A stretch of 64,000 bases of DNA from Pseudomonas sp. ABC1 (lineage in GTDB: Bacteria > Pseudomonadota > Gammaproteobacteria > Pseudomonadales > Pseudomonadaceae): the NCBI RefSeq assembly GCF_013395055.1, contig NZ_CP058349.1, positions 1,240,001 through 1,304,000 on the forward strand, given 5' to 3'. A program made the position numbers and the translations under genes. Positions 26,776 through 35,700 of this stretch are shown here, in pieces. Positions within the stretch are counted from its first letter, which is position 1. Every line of letters starts with the position of its first letter. Under the pieces are notes generated by a model. That model did no database searches. It saw only the letters and a program-made list of their open reading frames with translations, and was not told where the DNA came from.

Positions 26776-29700
26776 TCAATCAATGATCGCGTTGGAGACT
26801 TCCAGCTTGATCTGATTGCTTTCGAACGTGGCCGTGTAGACGGTCGTTTCCGCCCCTCGGACACCCTCCCCCCAGCCGTCCAGGCTGATGGTGTCTTCAC
26901 TGTCCCCAAGGATCTTCAGGGTATTGCGCTCATCGGTGATGCTGAAAACATCCTCGACACTCAGGCTGCTGATCTTGCTGGCACCGCGACCGAGCATATC
27001 GATGACCTCGATATTCTTCAGCTTGCTCGCCAGGTCATCACCCGTCAGGTCATCGCCGAAGCGCAACTGGATGGTGTCGTCGCCAGCACGCCCGTTGATT
27101 TCCTTGCCAGTCCATAACAGCGTGTCGTTATTAACGGTAGGAAGTTTCTCCGAAACATTGATGGTGATGTTCTCAGTGGTCGGACTGCTATCAGCCCCGA
27201 CGATCTGCCCTTCGCGATCGACTTCATTGGTCCAGGCCGTAACGCTGATCGTCTTCCTACCCTCGGTCTGCGCATGGAGGAATCCGAAGTCATCCAGTTC
27301 CGCCTGCGTCAGGCCGGTGATGGTGTAGGTTTCTACGCCGTCTACCTCCCCGAAATTGACACGACCGGAATCGAGTTCCGTACCATTGACGTAGAACACC
27401 ACCTTGTTGCCATCCTGGAAGCCGCTCAGTTGCAGCGTGGTGAGCTCGTTGTGTTCATCACTGGCTCCGGCAGGCGTCTGGTCTTTCATCGCTGCGTTGA
27501 GGTTCAGAGTGATGACATCACCGGCTTTGCCGAAGCTGAGGGTTGGTGCCAAGTCCAGGCCGTCGGCCTTGGGCTCGACCGTAAAGTCGAACTTGATCGG
27601 CCAGGCGGTCGGCTCGGCACCGGCTTCACCGCTGACGAGATAGAGCGTGAGGTCTTCCAGCGTGCCGCTCCAGTGGGCCGGTGGCAGGATGCCGATGTAG
27701 CCTGGCAGGGCACTGCTACTGACTGGAATCGACCAGGTACCACCGCCGGCGTTGCTGGCCAGCACAGCCCCCGAACCATCCGGGTTGGCGCTGTACCAAA
27801 CTGTAAAGTCCTTCGGCAGCCCTTCGAGGAAGGCGGACTGCAGTTCCTCACTGGCATCAGGCAGAGCATCGCCGGTCATCACCAACTGGGTCGGTAACTT
27901 GCCAACACCACCATCATGCTCGGTTCCCTCCGAGGTAATCACGACAGTCGGCTCGGTATTGGTCGGATTGACCGTCAGGTTTGCCTGGCCACCGGACAGT
28001 ACGGTGACACTGCCAGCCTCCTCGTTCTGTACCCAGGCCTTGAGTGTCACCGAGCCCTTGGGGTAATCGCCGGAGGGCTTATAGCTCAGCACCACGTCGA
28101 CACCCGGCTGCACGCCCTCGAGCACGTAGTACTGACCGTCGGGAAGATCTGGCACGCCTTGTACCGCCTTGGTGCTCAGGGCTTGTCCATCCTGCAGCAG
28201 TTCGCCCGGCAACCCGGCACCGTCGAGTTGCAGGTACAGCTTGCCGTCGATGATCGTCCAGGCGTTCTGATCCGCCGGGTTGCTCACGTTGAGGGTGATG
28301 GTGATCTCTTCACCTTCTTTGACTGTCGGCGCGTTGATACCAATGGTCGCGGAGTCGGTCACCGGCTGCAGCTCGACGCCTGGCTTGACGTTCCCTTCAC
28401 TGCGCACCCCGGCATTGTGCAGGGTCACCGTCACATCCAGACCCAGGCTGTCGCCATGATTGCGGTTGGCATCCGCTGGCGCTCTGACGGTGATCTGGTC
28501 GAGGGCTGCCTTCAAGGCATTCTCTGCCGTGGCGTTGGTGACGCCGGTGACGGTCTTCGTCCACAACACCACGGGCTGACCGTTCTCGATCACCTCGGTA
28601 CTCGTCATACCGGGTGCCGAGAAGCTCGTCTCGTCGCTCGGCGCGGTGCGCAGTGTGATCGTCATGTCGTAGGACGCCATATCCGTCGGCGAGGTGTCGA
28701 AACTGCCCGAGACCACCTGCGACAGGAAGAACTCCTGATCCTCAGTCTGCTCTGCTCCAGTCTCGCTAAGCACCACTTTTGGCAGAGTGCCCTCACCCGG
28801 CTCAAAGGCCGCCGTCAGGTTCCAGGTGATCTGATCCTGTTCGACCAAGTTGGAGCCGGTGTCCTTGGTGAACGTCGTGATGGTGATCGGCACATTGTCG
28901 ATGTCACCAGCCGAACCATTGACCTGGAACACGATGTTCCTGGCGATATCCCCCGTGAACGTATTCTCCGGCAGCGAGGTATCGAGCAGGATCAGCCACT
29001 GGCCCGCACCGGTGAACTGCGCACCCTCGACAGCGACGCCATCCGGCACACCCTGGATCAGGATATGGGTCAGACGTTCGCTGCCATCGATGTTGTCCAC
29101 GGCACCGCCCGCATTGTCATCTGGCTGCTTGGCGATATTCAGGGAAACGGTGACGTCACCGGCCTCGGTCAACGTGACCGAAGAGGCGCCTGTATCACCA
29201 TTGATGGCAGCCAGTGTCAGCTCGATCGGATCGGTCACGGCCTGGAACGACAGGGTGTGTTCGGTGCTCTGCCAGCCAGTTTCGACCGGCCCGGTAGTGC
29301 CATCGACAGCAGTGTCGGTCACCTTGTACTCGATATCGAACTTGATCTCGCCACTGAAGTTAGCCGGGCCCTTGGCGTAGACGCTATTCACGTCAGCACC
29401 GGTCAACTCGTACCAGCCGCCAGTTGCCACCAGCGGCGTAGTCCCTGCCGCGTCGCTGAAGAACTCGACACCCGGCACCGCTTCGAAGCGCACTGCACTG
29501 ATGACCTCGTCCGTGTCGCCGTTCTGGTAGACAGGAGACAGATCCAGCCGGGTTATCTGATCTTCCGTCATCTCTGAGTTGCTATTGAGCGTCGCCTCAG
29601 GCGAAGGCGTTACCTTGAACGAGACGTTGGCAGGGGCAAAGAACGTATCCGACGGGTTGTCGCTTTCCGTGACTACCGGCTGGGCATTGAACGTCACCGT

Positions 29701-32700
29701 GCCGCTGTAGTTGGCCGGCAGCTTGATAAATACCGTGCCAGCGGCGATCTGCTGCGGCGTAACCACCCAGACCCGATCCGTACCCGAGGCATTGCCCACC
29801 ACCGGGCCGGCACCTTCCACGGAGAAGCCATCGGCCAGGCCGCTGATACGCAGGGTGATGGTTTCCGAGCCATCGCCTGTCGTTTCACCGGAGCGCAGCT
29901 CGGTGATCAGCTTACTGAGGTCGACCTTGTTCGGGTTGGTGGCATCGGTGTCGAGATCGTTCTCGATATAGACCTGGCTGTCATTGATCTCCAGCACTGG
30001 CTTGTCCGGTACGCCCAGGATGGTGATGGTGATCGGCAGGATATGCGGCGCCGATGGATCCGAGGTGATGGTCCGCTCCACGCCGTCCTTATCGATATAC
30101 GTCAGGGTATCGATGGACTCCGCCTTGACACTCAGTTCGATGGTTTCGTTGCTGTTCAGGGGCGGAATCAGGGTGGGCTGATTGGCCTTATCGAAGTGGA
30201 TAATTTCCAGCTTCGAGTTCACGGCAGTTGCCGTGAATGTCTTTTCAACCGAAACACCGTTTTCGATTGCCCAATAGGTGATGCTCGCCCCATTCGGAAT
30301 ACCCTCGATCGTGACGTTGAAGGTCTCGGTAGGATCATCGCTGGTCGGGTTGATATTCAGAGCGATTGGCTTGCCGGTGTCTTCCTTGGTAAGCACACCC
30401 TCGCGTCCAGCATCTTCATTCGCGGTGATGCGGGCATCGACCTTCAAGGTCACCTGATCGGCCACCGGATGGAGGATCACATTGGTCAGCCAGGCTTCGC
30501 CGGAGACCGCAGGGTCGGTCGCAACGTTCGTATTTTCATCGTAGTCGATGGTAACCGCCTCGACCTTGATGCTGAGCACCCCCTTGAAGTTGTTCGGGCC
30601 ACGCACCTTCAGGGTATCCAGAAACGCAATGGGAATATCCACAGGCGTGCCGTTGTACGGTACCTCCTTAAGGTCACTGCCATCGTTGTACTGGAAATAG
30701 GTGCCTTCTAGGAGTGTCCCTGGCCCACCCTTAGTCACATCGTAGGGCGTCAGGCGGGCGAAGGTCTCTTCGCTACCCTCGCCTGCAGTCCCGCCATTCT
30801 CGACACCTCGGCCGTCCTCGTTGCTCCAGGGCGCCTTGAGGTCGAAGCTGGACGGCGCGATATCAGAAGACAGATCGAACCAGTCATCTTCCTTACCCTC
30901 CCTCTGGAAGACATGGTTACCGTTCATGGTCAGGTCTGGAGTACTGTTGCCATCTGTATCGCCATCAACTCTCTCGGCGACCGGCTTGACCGTTACCTCC
31001 AACTCCTCGGTACGAGAGACTTCCTGACTGGTAACACGCGAACCATTGACCGTATTGGTGTCCTCGCTGACAACCGTAACGGACAGAGCGATGTTTTTGC
31101 TGCTATGAGCAGGAGGAGTGACCTTGAACTGCTTGAGCAGCGCTTCCCGATCAGCCTGACTGACCCCGGGAGTGAACGTGATTGTGTAGACACTACCATT
31201 CCAGCTACCGCTCCAGTCAGCCGAGGTGGCTGGCGTGACCATACTCCACTTGCCCGAAGCATTGCTCCATTCATTCTGAGCATCGTTCACTGTCCACTCA
31301 CTAGGAACAATGAACGACAACGTTTTGATGACCTCCTCATCCCCGGTCGCAGCACCTGGACTTTCATCCGTAACGCGGATATTCGCCAGGAAAGCGATTT
31401 CCGTGTCCTCATTACCTTCCGCCCCACGGATCTGAAAGTCTCCAGCGATAGGGTTGACATAGAGATCAAGTGTGATGGTGTCATGCTCAACCTCGGGCGC
31501 ATCGGGCATCCCAGGTTTTGCGTCATCGCTATCGCTATCGGAGTCCAGCGCCCACAAGGTCACTTTGACATTCTCGATATCGCCACTGAAATCCTTGGGC
31601 GCCTGGATCGTGATATTCGGCAAACCACTCTGCGGAACACTGATATAGGGCAGATTGGGATAGAGGGGATCGCTGCCATCCATGGTCTGCAATGTTGTCG
31701 TGCCCCCCAGGGTGTAGACAGTGCTACCGACCGTCACGATAGTGCCATCCGGCAGCCCCTCGAGGATCAGGCGACGCTCCTCACTGCCATCGGTATCCTT
31801 AATGGTCGCAGAGAGAATATTGCTCAGGTTGAATGACGCATCCTCATTGAAGGTCACCGTGGCGGACTTGTCCGAGGAATCGACTACAACCGTTACATCT
31901 TGCTGTGCACTGCCCTGCTGAACGGTCAGGATCACCTCATCCGTCACCGCCAGCACATCGACCTTGATGACCTGGCTGCTGCTAGCACCCGGCAAATCAA
32001 CCGGCTGCTTATTGCCATCGTTCAGACGCACGCCGTTGCCATCGACTTCATAGCTGGTAACTTTCAGAGTCAGGTCGAAGTTGGTGTGGTCATTCTCTTT
32101 CGGCAGCACAAACAGTTTTTCGTACTCGTCCTTGGTCAGGAGGTAAATACCCTGGCTTGCATCATCGGCGTCTGGCAGACCTGCAATATGGTAGCCAGGT
32201 ACACCCTTGATGATGAAGGTGAAGCTGCCATCGGTGGCCGGGGTCAGCTCGACGCCTGGTGTGCCGACGTCGTCGGGATCGCCCTTGTACAGCTTGGCGC
32301 CAGTGGGTAGATCATCCAGGCTGATCGCACCCAAACGCTCCGGGTAGTCAGCAGCGGCATTGCCAGCTCGGGCATTGTCGGTAATCACCGGCAACTTCAG
32401 ACCCAGAGCCCGAGCAGTGTCCTCCGGTGTCTGCAGCACGACAGTTTCCGGGTTGCTCTCGCTACCATGCGGCAACTGCGGAGCATCGGCTACCGGCTTG
32501 ACCGTCACCTCGACGGTAAAGGTCTTGGTCTCGCCATTGACGACCGTATTGTAGGTAAAGGTGTCCGTGCCGCTGTAATTGGCGTTCGGCGTATAGGTGA
32601 TGGTGCCATCCAGGTTGACCTCTGCCGTACCGAATTTCGGGGCGGTGGTCGGGTCACTGCCGGTGCCGGTACCGGTACCGGTGCCAATGCTGGTATTGCC

Positions 32701-35700
32701 CTTAGTAGCATCGGCGTTGGCAAAAAAGGTGCTCTGCGAGTCCTCATCCAGCGCTATCTTTCTGGGGGCAGCACTATCCGGCGCATCATCGACAACCTCG
32801 ACCGTGAACACGGTATCGACATGGTCACCGTCACGATCGGTCACACGGACATGGTCGAACACAATATCGAGCTCGGCGACACTGCTACCGCCCACGATAT
32901 GGTCCAGCGGCAGCTTCAACTCGAAGCGATAAGCAGGGTTGGTATCCGGATCAACGATATCGGCGATGAACACAGGCTCCGAGGAGCCTGTACCACGGTA
33001 AGCCGTCAGGGTATGGCCGTCGTTGCTGACGACATAGCGCAGCGCCTGACCGGCGGACGTCAGGTTCAGGCTCTCCAGGTGTGCCTTGGTCGAATCCACA
33101 AGCTCATCCGTGAAGCGCACATCACCGGCACCATCCGCACCAAATTTCACATTCAGCGAAACCGTCTTGATCGTTCCCGACGCGTCGGGCTGGGTACCAT
33201 TGGCCAGGTTCGCCTCATCGAAGGTGGAAACTGACGGCGGGGTGGTGATGCTCGGACCATCGTCCTTGAAGCTGAACTTGTTACCGACATTGACGGCGGT
33301 ACTCGAAACGACATCGCCATCGGCATCCGTGGCGGTCGCCGTCAGGGTGATCACCGAGGACGACAGGCTGATCGAGTCGTCGGGATTGCCGGTATCCGGG
33401 TGCTGCAGAGACCGTACCTGGGTCAGGGTCACCGAACCCGTCGTGCCATTGATCACGATATGGAAGGCTATATCGCCACTGGCATCCGCTACACCCGAGG
33501 TGTTAGCGACACGGCCAACAATGTAATTCCCCTCCTTGTAGAGGTAGACACCCTGCCCGCTGGCCACATCCACGACACCACTGGGCGCGCCACCCGCGGC
33601 GACATTAAGGGCAAAGACCAGCGCATTGTTCGTAGCGGCACCATCGGCACCGTAGTTGACGCCGAAGACACCCTCCACGAAGGTCGCGTCGGTCGCGGGC
33701 GTACCCAGCGTGGTTTCATCGACGGTCAGGCTGCCCAGCTTCGAAGCATCGGGAGTAATGACCGGCACATCGTCGACGATGGTAATGACCAGGTTGCCGG
33801 TCGCTTCCGCGCCGCCGGCGTCGATCACTTTCAGCGCGACACTTTCGCTGTTGCTACGCCCTACGTTCGGATCGAGCGGGTCGGCCGGCGTACTCTGCAC
33901 ATTTTCCAGCTCGTAGTTGAACTTCAACTCGCCCAGGGTCGGTACGCCGCCGACACTCGTGGTGACATTGAACCCGGTCAGGGTCAGCTTGCCTTCCGAG
34001 GTCTGGATCTCGATATGGGTGGATGAATCCTGCGGATCAAGCGCCAGCAGGCTCGACAGGCTGACGGGGGTGCTGCCGATCTCGATGGAATCCAGTCCGT
34101 CCGGGGTGGTGATGGTGATGCTGCCCGCGCTGATATGAGTGCTGTCCGCACCGGTCAGGCCGCGCTCATGGACGGTCACATGGCCGAGTTGGGTGAAGTC
34201 CGACGGATTGTTGCCGTTCACGTCCTCAGGCACGATGGTGGGCGGGCCATCGGTACGGCCATTGATGGTGATGGTCAGCTTGGCGGTGTCCGCATCGCCA
34301 TCATCGTCGGTCAGGGTGTAGGTGAATACCTCGTTCAGGGTATCGCCGTTCTTGAGCGCGTTGACCTCGGCGTTGTCATTGTCCAGCTGGTAGCTGTAGC
34401 TGCCGTCGGGGTGGATGGTCAGCGTACCGAACTCGCCCTTGATGACCAGGGCGCCGTTGCTCAGCGTAGAGGTATTGGTCGTGACGTTGTCGCTGCCGAT
34501 GGCGGTGACGGTCGCACCGTCCGCGCCGACACGGTCGGCCTCGTCATCGCTGGACGCACCCGAGCCGCCAATCACGTTGCCGGTGACCGGGGCCGTGGCA
34601 TCTTCGGTGATGCGGTTGGCATCGTCCTCGGCCTTCGGCGCATCGTCGATGATATTGATCACCAGCTTGCCATTGGCGCTCTCGCCACCGGCATCGGTCA
34701 CCACCAGGGGAACCTCGTCCAGGCCATTGTCACCACGACCCGGCACGGAGTTGTCGTAAGGCGTGGTCAGCTCATAGCTGTAGTGCAGCTCGCCCACCGT
34801 TGGCACGCCGCCCACCGAGGTGGTGACGTCGAAGCCGGTGATGACCAGTTCACCGTAAGGTGTGGGGATACGGATATGCGTGGTCGGATCGGCCGGATCG
34901 AGCGCGCCCAGGGTTGTCAGATCGAGTTCGCGGCCACCAACGGTGATCTTTTCCAGACCATCGGGCGCGGTGATGTCGATCACGCCCGTGGTCTTCTCGG
35001 AACCGTCGCCATCCACCAGGCCGGACTCCTGCACCGTGGCATGGCCAATGGTCGCGACCGTCGCTGGGTCGTCGGAGCCGTTACCGTCTTTCGGAACGAT
35101 GGTAGGCGGGCCGTCGGTCTTGCCGTTGATGGTGATGGTCAGCGTGGCAGTGGACTGGTCGCCGTCGTCATCGGTCAGGGTGTAGCTGAACACCTCGTCC
35201 AGGGTCTTGCCATCTTTCAGCGCATTGACCGCCGGGTTGTCGTTGTCCAGCGTGTAGGTGTAGCTGCCGTCCGGGTTCAGCGTCAGGCTGCCGTACTGCC
35301 CGGTGACCGTGGTCGAGACATTGCCGTCGGGCACGTGGCTGCCGGCTTGTACGGTGCCCGATACGACACCGGTGACCTCCGCGCCATCGGCGCCCAGGGT
35401 ATCGGCTTCATCGCCCGGGGCCTGGCCGGTCACTACGTTACCGGTGACCGACAGGTCGTTTTCATCGATTTCGCTGGCATCGTCACGCGCCACCGGCACA
35501 TCGTCGACGATGGTGATGACCAGGTTGCCGGTCGCTTCCGCACCGCCGGCGTCGATCACCTTGAGCGGTACGCTTTCACTGTTGCCCAGGCCGGCACTCG
35601 GGTCGGCCTGGGTGGCCGGAGTGTTCTGCACATTTTTCAGCTCGTAGCTGAACTGCAACTCACCCAGGGTCGGCACACCGCCGACACTCGTGGTGGCATT

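Noticed and set aside
32657..32692. Hexamer GT-rich repeat in the adhesin as a second phase switch
   Set aside because: The units are 6 bp, encode Gly-Thr in frame, and would only change linker length.
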